A stretch of DNA of 7,358 bases from Desulfocapsa sulfexigens (GTDB lineage: Bacteria; Desulfobacterota; Desulfobulbia; Desulfobulbales; Desulfocapsaceae), in the NCBI GenBank assembly GCA_015661935.1, contig DQVD01000140.1, positions 1 through 7,358 on the forward strand. Reading direction: 5' to 3'. This document shows, piece by piece, positions 1 through 6,305 of this stretch. Numbering within the stretch: the stretch's first letter is position 1; each line of letters starts with the position of its first letter. A program made the translations under genes and the position numbers. The notes beneath the pieces were generated by a model, which saw only the letters and a list, made by a program, of their open reading frames with translations, was not told the DNA's origin and searched no databases.

Positions 1-1
1 G

Positions 2-64
2 CTCTACAACTTTATTTTGCAGGTGATGCGAGGCGTTATCCGCGACACGAAGCTTGATTTGTGA
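2..64 (+). CDS. possible 3' end of a rightward gene, product unknown
   Basis: From position 2 one frame stays open for 20 codons and ends at a TGA. Its peptide ends in VMRGVIRDTKLDL, a hydrophobic then charged tail that would be reasonable for a protein C-terminus. The frame starting at base 1 is also open almost as far, to a TGA at 55-57, so this choice is a judgement. If real, the gene converges on the methionine synthase genes, and the inverted repeat at 84-114 lies between the two stops. No family can be recognised from this fragment. Stretches this short are often open by chance. Confidence 0.3.
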   Translation, partial: LYNFILQVMRGVIRDTKLDL

Positions 65-83
65 GAGATAGTTCCGCTAATCG

Positions 84-114
84 GGTAATGACGAAGTTTT
101 TCCTCGTCCTTACC
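84..114. terminator. inverted repeat between convergent stops, possible terminator
   Basis: GGTAATGACGA at 84-94 pairs with TCGTCCTTACC at 104-114, an 11-bp stem with one mismatch (89 against 109) and a 9-nt loop. It lies 25 nt before the metH stop at 139 as read on the plus strand, and 19 nt after the TGA at 62-64. Neither strand has a T-tract right after the stem, so it is not a textbook intrinsic terminator. Its place between two convergent stops suggests transcript-end stabilisation or bidirectional termination. Confidence 0.35.
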
Positions 115-138
115 ACACCACCCCACAAGCGGCTCCGT

Positions 139-2565
139 TTATACCGCAAAATAATGAGCTTGGGGGTGGTGAACAACCATGGCGGAAACACTTAACTCTG
201 GAACCATCTCCATTGAAGAACTAAGCTTAACACCGATTTCTTCAGCCTGAAGGAGTTCAAACAGCGGTTGCTGCAGATCCAGTTCCGGGCATGCGGAGTA
301 GCCAAAGCTGTAGCGTTGTCCAGATGCATCGATTTGTAGTTCCTGGCGCATCAGGTTATGGGTATATTCCGCCAGAGCTTCGGCTGTTTCTACTCCAAAA
401 CCATGCAGCAGCAGGTACTCATGATATTTATCTGCGCCGTAGAGTTCCTGGCAGATTGCAGCCATTTTTTCTCCAAGTGTTACCAGGAAAAAACCAATTA
501 AATCATTTCCCTGTTTTTCAGTTCTGAAAAAATCAACAAGGCTCTGGTTTGGCTCCCGCCTTTGTCTAGGCAGGGGAAATGTAAATGTTTTTTCTTCGTG
601 ACGTACAATCAAACTTTCCTGTTCACGTTTGCAGGGAAACCAACCATAACGAATTGCAGGTTTTAGCAGGTTGTCCTGCAGAACCCGTTTCTGAATTGCA
701 TTAAATTCAGGGGTCACGGTTTTATCCAACAGCTCCTGATAGCCGGCATCATCAAGTTTGCCGCGTTTATAGCCCCAGCGGCCACGAAAGAGTATTTGCC
801 GGTTCAAGAGTGGCAGAAACTCAGATGGGTCAACCTCAAGGGTTTTGGTACCAATAAATGGTGGCACAGGAATAGTATTAAGAACGTTCACCTCTGACTT
901 CTTCAGAGTTCCGGTGCCTGATTGCTTTTTCTTGTTATCTTTCCATGAGCTTGATTCTAAAACACCTTTTTCAAAATCCTGAATCGCTTTTAAGCCGGAA
1001 AAAGCATCCCGGCAATAGACAACTGGAGCATCATATTGGGGGGCACAATCCTGGGCCACAAATTTCCGGGTAAGGGCAGCGCCTCCCAGAAGGATAGGTT
1101 TGCTTATTCCTGCCGCCTTATATTTAGCCATACTTTCCTGCATGATCATGGCGGATTTCACCAGCAGTCCGCTCAAACAGATAATATCAATATCCGGATT
1201 GTCTCTAACTGTCTCGATGATAGTTTCAGCACTTACCTTGATCCCGATATCAATGACCCTGTACCCATTATTGCTAAGGATTATATTTACAAGGTTCTTC
1301 CCGATATCATGCACATCTCCCTGGACAGTGGCCAAAAGCACACATGGGGCATCGGATCTGTCATCCTTATCCATAAAAGGTTCCAGGATATCAACAGATT
1401 TACGCATAACCTCGGCAGATTGAAGCACAAATGGGAGCAGCATCTCTCCTGATCCAAAGAGGACACCTACCTCACGCATCGCTGTAACCAGATGGTCGTT
1501 AACAATCTCAAGTGCTGAATAGCGATCAAGGAGCATACGAAGAATATCGGGAAGATCTTGCTGATTACCGTGCATGATACGTTCTCGTATCATTTCTTCT
1601 GGTGTTGCTTCTTCATTTTCAGCAGAATCATCTACAATGTCATGATCTTCAAAATATTTGATATAGCTCATTAAGGGCTGATCATTATTTTCAGTGCGAT
1701 CATAAAGAAGATCAAGTGCCAAAGAGACAGATTCTTTGTCTATGGTATCAAGATTAATACAGTTTGTCGGATCAATAATTACAGCATCAAGACCTGCTTC
1801 GACTGCTTCATGAAGAAAAACAGCATTTAAGACTTTTCTTGCTGGAACAGGAAGCCCAAAAGAGATATTTGAAAGGCCAAGAATAGTATGGCATCCGGGT
1901 AATTCTGCTTTAATGCGTTTAATAGCATTGAGGGTTTGTATGGCTGCATCACGAAGTTTTTCATCACCTGATCCAACGGTGAATGTAAGGGGGTCGAAGA
2001 AGAGAGAATCCGCAGCAATTCCATGTTCTTCTGTGACAAGCTGATAGATACGTTTAGCGATATCAAACTTGGTGTCACAATCCATGGCCATACCGGATTC
2101 ATCGATGGTAAGTGCTGTAACACAAGCGCCATATTTTTTGACATGAGAACAGATAATATCGAGGTTATCACCACCATCCTCAAGATTAATGGAATTTACT
2201 ATTGCACGGCCAGGGTAGGCCGCGAGAGCTTTTCCAATAACAGCAGGAGAGGTGGAGTCTATCATAAGCGGTGCTTTTAACGTCCGTCCATACATCTGTA
2301 CCAGTTTTACGAGATCATGTTCCTCATCTCGTCCTGCCCAGGCAGCACTGAGATCAACAACATGGGCGCCGAGACGTTCCTGGTCAATTCCTATCTGCAG
2401 GCAGCCCTCATAGTCATTTGCAATGAGCAGCTCTCTGAATTTTTTTGATCCGGTGGGATTGGAACGTTCGCCAATAATAAGAGGTGCGGGTTGCTGTACA
2501 ATGTCAACTGCCTGGTAAAGACTTGCTACCTGATTGAGTATTGTATTGCTTATAATATGACTCAT
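139..2565 (-). CDS. metH: methionine synthase, folate-, B12- and AdoMet-binding subunit (MetH modules 2-4)
   Basis: This 808-aa protein carries the last three modules of cobalamin-dependent methionine synthase, which moves methyl from 5-methyltetrahydrofolate via cob(I)alamin to homocysteine in the cytoplasm. Residues about 25-290 are the pterin-binding barrel (IGERSNPTGS at 31-40, LSNISFGLP at 231-239). Residues about 320-400 are the helical B12 cap. Residues about 405-530 are the Rossmann B12 domain, with DVHDIGKN at 417-424 giving the cobalt ligand His419, LSGLL at 464-468 and GG at 494-495. A Lys/Ser-rich linker (about 535-560) leads to a compact reactivation domain, with Asp678 in LVDFF and RYSFGYSACP at 751-760 matching the RPAPGYPACP region of E. 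coli MetH. The protein ends at YFAV, without the extra tail of E. coli. There is no homocysteine domain; that module is the next gene upstream. The ATG overlaps that gene's stop (ATGA), with AGAGGTG at 2571-2577 as ribosome binding site 5 nt before it. The products probably work as a complex. Confidence 0.95.
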   Translation of the reverse strand: MSHIISNTILNQVASLYQAVDIVQQPAPLIIGERSNPTGSKKFRELLIANDYEGCLQIGIDQERLGAHVVDLSAAWAGRDEEHDLVKLVQMYGRTLKAPLMIDSTSPAVIGKALAAYPGRAIVNSINLEDGGDNLDIICSHVKKYGACVTALTIDESGMAMDCDTKFDIAKRIYQLVTEEHGIAADSLFFDPLTFTVGSGDEKLRDAAIQTLNAIKRIKAELPGCHTILGLSNISFGLPVPARKVLNAVFLHEAVEAGLDAVIIDPTNCINLDTIDKESVSLALDLLYDRTENNDQPLMSYIKYFEDHDIVDDSAENEEATPEEMIRERIMHGNQQDLPDILRMLLDRYSALEIVNDHLVTAMREVGVLFGSGEMLLPFVLQSAEVMRKSVDILEPFMDKDDRSDAPCVLLATVQGDVHDIGKNLVNIILSNNGYRVIDIGIKVSAETIIETVRDNPDIDIICLSGLLVKSAMIMQESMAKYKAAGISKPILLGGAALTRKFVAQDCAPQYDAPVVYCRDAFSGLKAIQDFEKGVLESSSWKDNKKKQSGTGTLKKSEVNVLNTIPVPPFIGTKTLEVDPSEFLPLLNRQILFRGRWGYKRGKLDDAGYQELLDKTVTPEFNAIQKRVLQDNLLKPAIRYGWFPCKREQESLIVRHEEKTFTFPLPRQRREPNQSLVDFFRTEKQGNDLIGFFLVTLGEKMAAICQELYGADKYHEYLLLHGFGVETAEALAEYTHNLMRQELQIDASGQRYSFGYSACPELDLQQPLFELLQAEEIGVKLSSSMEMVPELSVSAMVVHHPQAHYFAV

Positions 2566-3500
2566 GTCAGCACCTCTTTACGATCTGCAGGAGATGCATC
2601 TTGCAAAGCTGCCACTAAAGCCTTGATGTGTTCGGGGGAGGTTCCGCAACAGCCGCCAACAATGGATACACCTTTATTGGTCACAAAATCATACATATGT
2701 TTTCCATATTGCGTTGGAGTGAGAGGATAATGTGTTTTTCCATTCACCACCTCAGGCATACCCTGATTAGGGATACAAGAGATACGTTTCTTCCAGTTTT
2801 TACTGAGATAATCAATGTGCGGTTCCATATCCGTGGGGCCTGTTGCACAGTTGAGTCCCAATGAAAAAACCGGAAAAGGTGCAATGGTTGCACAAACTGC
2901 ACTGATATCAGTACCAACAAGCATGGTTCCCTGTTGTTCAAAGGTTACAGAGGCAAGAACCGGAATATCTACACCTTCTTTCTCAAGCAGATCAAAACAG
3001 GCAATCAGAGAAGTTTTAATCTGTAGCAGATCCTGGCAGGTTTCAACAATTAATGCATCAACGCCACCATCAAGCAGGGTTCGCATCTGTTCTGTGACAG
3101 TTGCTGCAAGATCTTCAGGTGAAATATGGCCTAAAATAGGAAGCTTTGTGGTGGGGCCGATGGATCCGGCAATATAACGGGGAGATTCTTTTGTTGAAAA
3201 CTCAGCAACAGCCTTTTTTGCATTGGCAACTGCCGCACGATTAAGCTCGGCAACTCTGTTTTCCAGACCATATTCAGAAAGCACCACTGATGAAGAGCCA
3301 AATGTATTGGTCTCAATTACCATTGCGCCAGCACTGAGAAATTTACGGTGGAGTTCGACTATGGAATCAGGATCTGAAATATTCAGATATTCATTGCAGC
3401 CGTCGAGTCCCCCCCAGGCAGCGGAATCGATGTTCATGGTTTGAAGGGTAGTTCCGCAGGCGCCATCAAATATTAAAAGGGGTTCGCTGGAGAATGTCAT
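2562..3500 (-). CDS. metH: methionine synthase, homocysteine-binding subunit (MetH module 1)
   Basis: This 312-aa zinc-dependent homocysteine S-methyltransferase barrel corresponds to the first module of MetH. It should bind and activate homocysteine as a zinc thiolate and accept methyl from methylcobalamin held by the partner protein encoded next. The N-terminal motif FDGACGTTLQ lies at 11-20 and ETNTFGSS at 63-70. Three zinc ligands are visible: Cys218 in GLNCATGP, and Cys284 and Cys285 in GGCCGTSPEH. Length suits a stand-alone module (about 350 residues in E. coli MetH). I chose the ATG at 3500 because family homology begins a few residues after it. The frame stays open to a TTG at 3605, but the extra 35 residues resemble no family member. 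No strong Shine-Dalgarno precedes the ATG. An unlinked betaine- or methylmethionine-type methyltransferase is the alternative, but the ATGA overlap with the MetH remainder makes the split-MetH reading much likelier. Confidence 0.94.
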   Translation of the reverse strand: MTFSSEPLLIFDGACGTTLQTMNIDSAAWGGLDGCNEYLNISDPDSIVELHRKFLSAGAMVIETNTFGSSSVVLSEYGLENRVAELNRAAVANAKKAVAEFSTKESPRYIAGSIGPTTKLPILGHISPEDLAATVTEQMRTLLDGGVDALIVETCQDLLQIKTSLIACFDLLEKEGVDIPVLASVTFEQQGTMLVGTDISAVCATIAPFPVFSLGLNCATGPTDMEPHIDYLSKNWKKRISCIPNQGMPEVVNGKTHYPLTPTQYGKHMYDFVTNKGVSIVGGCCGTSPEHIKALVAALQDASPADRKEVLT

Positions 3501-3575
3501 AGTTGTTAACTGTAATTGTAGAAGTAGAATGTGAAAGATATGACTGAAGATTCTCTGATATCTTATGTGACTGAG

Positions 3576-3605
3576 TATATATTTCTTATCTAAAGTAAAT
3601 ACCAA
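3576..3605 (-). promoter_or_regulatory. candidate metH promoter
   Basis: Read on the minus strand, TTGGTA (3605-3600) and TATATA (3581-3576) are separated by 18 nt and sit about 75-105 nt before the homocysteine-subunit ATG. The region is AT-rich, so a match of this quality can arise by chance. It would give an untranslated leader of about 70 nt. Confidence 0.25.
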
Positions 3606-3698
3606 TACTTTTTTTACAAGGGTTTGGGCTCTTTTTCAAAGAGAATAGTGTTGGACAGAAATATCTCAATCACCAGAGTTTGAAAAGAATTCAGAAGC

Positions 3699-3734
3699 TG
3701 CCAATTTCGTCTTGTAGGTACAATACATTTGGCA
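3699..3734. repeat. nested inverted repeat, possible operator or RNA hairpin
   Basis: TGCCAA (3699-3704) mirrors TTGGCA (3729-3734). Nested inside, TTGTAGGTACAA (3712-3723) is a near-perfect 12-bp palindrome with a 2-nt centre. The two dyads are centred one base apart. The element lies about 200 bp upstream of the metH start. It could bind a dimeric regulator, or fold in RNA; on the plus strand it is followed by TTTT. No regulator gene is nearby. Confidence 0.4.
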
Positions 3735-3874
3735 TTTTCCCAAAGGATTTATTCTGAACGGTATATCGTTATGGAGAGGAAGATTTTTCTGTTTAAACGT
3801 ACCATAGCAAGGACACCACAATGTGCCAGTTTTTTATTGGTAAGGGCAACTAAAGGAGGAAAATTAATGGGGAG

Positions 3875-4081
3875 TTATTTATTGTGTTCTTCCAGCAAAA
3901 CCGTAACTTTGGCCCTGCAACGCCTGGAATTGCAAGATCCGCCACCAATATTGGTTCGTTTTGCAATTTCTTCATAGGTGTCGGCACCGTTTTCGATGGC
4001 CGCCAGGATAGTGTGGAGTTTTATTCCTTTGCAGATACATCCGGGTTTCAGGCGTGCAAGTATTTCTTCTTCGGTTAGCAT
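3875..4081 (-). CDS. BFD-like [2Fe-2S]-binding small protein
   Basis: This 68-aa protein resembles the BFD-type (2Fe-2S)-binding domain found alone in bacterioferritin-associated ferredoxin and as a module in several oxidoreductases. Four cysteines fit cluster binding: Cys15 and Cys17 (GCICKG) and Cys50 and Cys55 (GGGSCNSRRC). This gives C-x-C, a 32-residue spacer, then C-x4-C. The last spacing is the form seen in BFD modules of oxidoreductases rather than the C-x2-C of E. coli Bfd. Between the pairs, TILAAIENGADTYEEIAKRT forms the helical part. There is no signal peptide or membrane segment, so it is cytoplasmic. Its ATG lies 5 nt past the uvrC stop, so the two are almost certainly co-transcribed. 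No strong ribosome binding site is seen, which suggests translational coupling to uvrC. Partner and role are unknown; electron transfer or cluster sensing are possible, and no bacterioferritin gene is nearby. Confidence 0.85.
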   Translation of the reverse strand: MLTEEEILARLKPGCICKGIKLHTILAAIENGADTYEEIAKRTNIGGGSCNSRRCRAKVTVLLEEHNK

Positions 4082-4086
4082 GTGAT

Positions 4087-5889
4087 TTATGTATTAAAAT
4101 GATTGTAAATGGTTGCGGCTGTACTTCTCCCGATTCCGGGAACAGCCTGTAATTCTGTAAGGGATGCCTTACGGATACGTTTAACACTGCCAAGGTGTTT
4201 AAGGAGTTTTTCTTTACGATCCCTGCCAATTCCCGGGATCTGATCAAGGCCTGAAGCGATGGAGACTTTAGCTCGAAGTTTTCTGTGAAATGTAACCCCG
4301 AACCGATGTGACTCATCTCGAATCCGCATAAGATAAAGAAGAACAGGATTATGGCCTTTTAACAGGATGGGATTTTTACGACCAGGTTTGTAGAGTTTTT
4401 CTCCTTCCGATTGCTTTTCTTTTGCGATACCAACCCAATCAAGCTCATCACGAATACCGAGTTTATCTGCCACATGCATGGCCATACCAAGCTGACCGCG
4501 TCCGCCATCAACCACGAAAAGATCAGGGAGGTTGTTTTCATTGATTCCACGAATGAAGCGTCTCTCTAAGACCTCTTTCATCATCGCATAATCATCGGGA
4601 CCATCAACTGTTTTTATCTTGTAATGCCTGAACATATTTTTTGCTGCCTCACCTCTTTTAAAACAGACAAGTGATCCCACTGCCTGTTTACCGCTGGTAT
4701 TTGATATATCCAAACATTCTATGTGGTCAGGAATATGTTCAAGGTGAAGAAGCTTTTCCATGGAAGATGCGAGTCCCTGCCAGGAACGTTCTTTTTTCTC
4801 CTTTTCGTCAAAGACATGGGCGGCATTTGAATTTGCCATCTGGAGCAATTGTACTTTATCGCCACGTTGAGGAACATTCAAACTGACTTTAGTGCCAAGA
4901 AGTTCTGTGAAATGTTCTTCGAGAATAGTCAAATCTTCAACTGGAAAGGGGAGTAGTATCTCTTTGGCTGGAATGGTTTCTGAGTCGTAATATTGACTAA
5001 GGGCTTGTGAAAGTATGGTGGTGTCGTTTTCCACCGGATCATTGATAAAGAAATTGCGACTGCCGGTGATTAAACCTTCTCTTACGAAGATAAGCGCGAT
5101 AGCGACTGATGTACCTTGTCTTCCATAGCCATACACATCCTGATTTTTAAAGTGCGATGAAGCAATAATTTGTTTTTCAAGCGTCTTTGAGAGTGCAGCT
5201 ATCTGGTCACGCAGTTCAGCTGCTCTTTCAAAGAGAAGAGCTTGTGAGGCTCTTTCCATTTCCTGTTTAAGATCCTGAACCAGAGTTCTGTTCTTTCCTT
5301 CAAGTACCATGATGACTTTTTGAACCTGATCCATATACAGTATGGGATCGGCAAGGTCAACACAGGGGCCAAGGCATTTTCCCATCTGTAAATTAAGACA
5401 GGGCCTCTTGCGGGGACGAACCTTGTTTCCCTTACATTTTCGCAAAGGAAACATATTGGAAAGAAGACGTAAAGTTGCCCACATCGAAGAACTTGAGGAG
5501 TAAGGGCCAAAGTACCTGGCCCCATCCTTGGTGCGTCTACGGGTCATATGGACGCGTGGCCATGTGTCCTGGACAGTTACTTTGATAAGAGGATAGTTTT
5601 TATCATCACGAAGAAGAATATTATACTTTGGCTTATGCTTTTTTATGAGTGATGCTTCAAGGAGCAGAGCTTCTTTTTCGGTATTTGTGAGCAGGGTGTC
5701 AACCTTGCACACCTTTGTGAGCATAACCGTTGTTTTGTTATGATCAGTTCCTGAAAAACGGGAGTAGGAGGTGAGTCTATTTTTGAGGTTTTTTGCTTTT
5801 CCGACATACAGAACACGTAACTGTTTATCGAGCATCATATAGACACCGGGAGTCTTTGGTACTGTCTTCAGGAAGTCTGTGGGGAACAT
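4087..5889 (-). CDS. uvrC: UvrABC excinuclease subunit C
   Basis: UvrC makes both incisions around a bulky DNA lesion after UvrA and UvrB have marked it (nucleotide excision repair). The 600-aa length is normal and all domains are present. The GIY-YIG nuclease for the 3' cut is at about 12-95, with GVY at 15-17, YVGKAKNLKNR at 28-38 and a likely catalytic Glu78 in LLEASLIKK. Four cysteines at 152, 164, 172 and 176 match the [4Fe-4S] site described for E. coli UvrC. The UVR motif that binds UvrB is at about 200-236. The RNase H-like nuclease for the 5' cut spans about 380-540, with acidic residues Asp394 (LDISNTSG) and Asp461 (VVDGGRGQL) and His528 (RDESHRFGV). Two helix-hairpin-helix motifs (QIPGIGRDRK, AVPGIGRSTA) close the protein. 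It starts at an ATG without an obvious strong ribosome binding site and ends 5 nt before the BFD-like gene. Confidence 0.98.
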   Translation of the reverse strand: MFPTDFLKTVPKTPGVYMMLDKQLRVLYVGKAKNLKNRLTSYSRFSGTDHNKTTVMLTKVCKVDTLLTNTEKEALLLEASLIKKHKPKYNILLRDDKNYPLIKVTVQDTWPRVHMTRRRTKDGARYFGPYSSSSSMWATLRLLSNMFPLRKCKGNKVRPRKRPCLNLQMGKCLGPCVDLADPILYMDQVQKVIMVLEGKNRTLVQDLKQEMERASQALLFERAAELRDQIAALSKTLEKQIIASSHFKNQDVYGYGRQGTSVAIALIFVREGLITGSRNFFINDPVENDTTILSQALSQYYDSETIPAKEILLPFPVEDLTILEEHFTELLGTKVSLNVPQRGDKVQLLQMANSNAAHVFDEKEKKERSWQGLASSMEKLLHLEHIPDHIECLDISNTSGKQAVGSLVCFKRGEAAKNMFRHYKIKTVDGPDDYAMMKEVLERRFIRGINENNLPDLFVVDGGRGQLGMAMHVADKLGIRDELDWVGIAKEKQSEGEKLYKPGRKNPILLKGHNPVLLYLMRIRDESHRFGVTFHRKLRAKVSIASGLDQIPGIGRDRKEKLLKHLGSVKRIRKASLTELQAVPGIGRSTAATIYNHFNT

Positions 5890-5986
5890 ATTTGTATATG
5901 GATTATTTCATTTGATTGTAAAAAGCTTTTAAGTAACAACTACAATAATTATGATGTCTGATCTTTACAAGGAATGCCGAGGACAG

Positions 5987-6015
5987 TTTACAAAAAGGTG
6001 GTTTTTGAGTATATA
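5987..6015 (+). promoter_or_regulatory. sigma70-type promoter for the riboswitch/bzaF transcript
   Basis: TTTACA at 5987-5992 and TATATA at 6010-6015 are separated by exactly 17 nt, close to the vegetative consensus. Transcription would begin near 6022, about a dozen bases before the first riboswitch stem at 6034, as expected for a riboswitch leader. A second TTTACA lies at 5964-5969. The 5890-5986 stretch between uvrC and this promoter must also hold the leftward uvrC promoter, which I could not place. Confidence 0.6.
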
Positions 6016-6033
6016 GTTTTCACAATTAAATAT

Positions 6034-6202
6034 TTTTCAGGTGCCGTGTCTCATGCGGTGAAAAGGGAATACGGTGAGAATCCGTAACGTTGGGCCAACG
6101 CTGTAAGCGGGGACAAAGGTCATATTCAAGCCACTGTCGAATTATTGATGGGAAGGCGTGACCGGAGAATGATCCGTAAAGTCAGAAGACCTGCCAGGAA
6201 AA
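6034..6202 (+). promoter_or_regulatory. cobalamin riboswitch (aptamer)
   Basis: The conserved blocks of the cobalamin aptamer appear in order. AAAAGGGAA at 6061-6069 is followed by a stem TACGG/CCGTA (6070-6074 with 6082-6086). Next comes CGTTG-GGC-CAACG (6088-6100) running into CTGTAAGC (6101-6108), which corresponds to the family's conserved hairpin plus CTGTAA element. GCCACTG is at 6130-6136 and GGAAGGC at 6151-6157. The B12 box GTCAGAAGACCTGCC is at 6181-6195. A closing stem TTTTC/GAAAA (6034-6038 with 6198-6202) is plausible. The aptamer binds a cobalamin form in the nascent RNA and, from family knowledge, represses when bound. It sits before a ThiC-family gene, which points to cobalamin lower-ligand synthesis rather than thiamin. 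The edges are approximate. Confidence 0.93.
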
Positions 6203-6224
6203 CAAGGATACCTGTCGTCCGTAC

Positions 6225-6267
6225 AAGTCCGTAATGCATTGAAAGATGTGTTGCGGGCTTTTTTTTT
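6225..6267 (+). terminator. intrinsic terminator, expression platform of the riboswitch
   Basis: GTCCGTAATGCAT at 6227-6239 pairs over its full 13 bases with ATGTGTTGCGGGC at 6246-6258, counting G-U pairs, around a 6-nt loop TGAAAG. Nine T follow (6259-6267), and A6225-A6226 can extend the stem into them. It ends 38 nt before the GTG of the ThiC-family gene and ahead of its ribosome binding site, so it must be read through for expression. This marks the switch as transcriptional. GTCCGTA occurs twice, at 6217-6223 and 6227-6233, so a shifted pairing with the same 3' arm is possible. Confidence 0.88.
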
Positions 6268-6292
6268 GCCCAAACGGAAATGGCATAAAACA

Positions 6293-6300
6293 TAGGAGAA
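6293..6300 (+). promoter_or_regulatory. ribosome binding site deciding a GTG start
   Basis: TAGGAGAA contains AGGAG at 6294-6298, seven bases before the GTG at 6306. The next in-frame ATG is codon 17, inside the conserved family N-terminus and without such a site, so the GTG is the best start. Confidence 0.85.
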
Positions 6301-6305
6301 GTATT

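Larger units (their letters stand above)
3501..3874. other. intergenic region upstream of split metH
   Basis: This stretch lies between the start of the metH pair and the stop of the BFD-like gene, both read leftward, so it must hold the end of the uvrC transcript and the metH promoter. I find no convincing gene. Visible structure consists of a weak promoter-like pair at 3576-3605, a 6-bp hairpin CTCTTT/AAAGAG at 3629-3643, a nested dyad at 3699-3734, and a weak GC-poor hairpin followed by six T at about 3811-3836 on the plus strand. I looked for SAM, SAH and cobalamin riboswitch landmarks on the minus strand before metH and saw none. No clear rho-independent terminator follows the BFD-like gene. 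Confidence 0.6.

Noticed and set aside
3501..3605. In-frame N-terminal extension of the homocysteine subunit back to a TTG at 3605, adding 35 residues.
   Set aside because: The extension is AT-rich, matches nothing in the family, and would place the start within the likely promoter. The ATG at 3500 sits just before the conserved FDGACG motif.
3501..3870. A SAM, SAH or cobalamin riboswitch before metH.
   Set aside because: None of the conserved sequence blocks of these classes could be found on the minus strand.
3853..3978. A strong AAAGGAGG followed by an ATG at 3867 on the plus strand, opening a 36-codon frame.
   Set aside because: The frame runs antisense through the BFD-like gene, its peptide is not protein-like, and the purine run is most simply chance in the region after that gene's stop.
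6251..6272. GGGC-T-tract-GCCC hairpin at 6255-6270 as an alternative structure.
   Set aside because: Four base pairs closing an all-T loop are far weaker than the 13-bp stem that uses the same GGGC as its 3' arm, and no T-tract follows.
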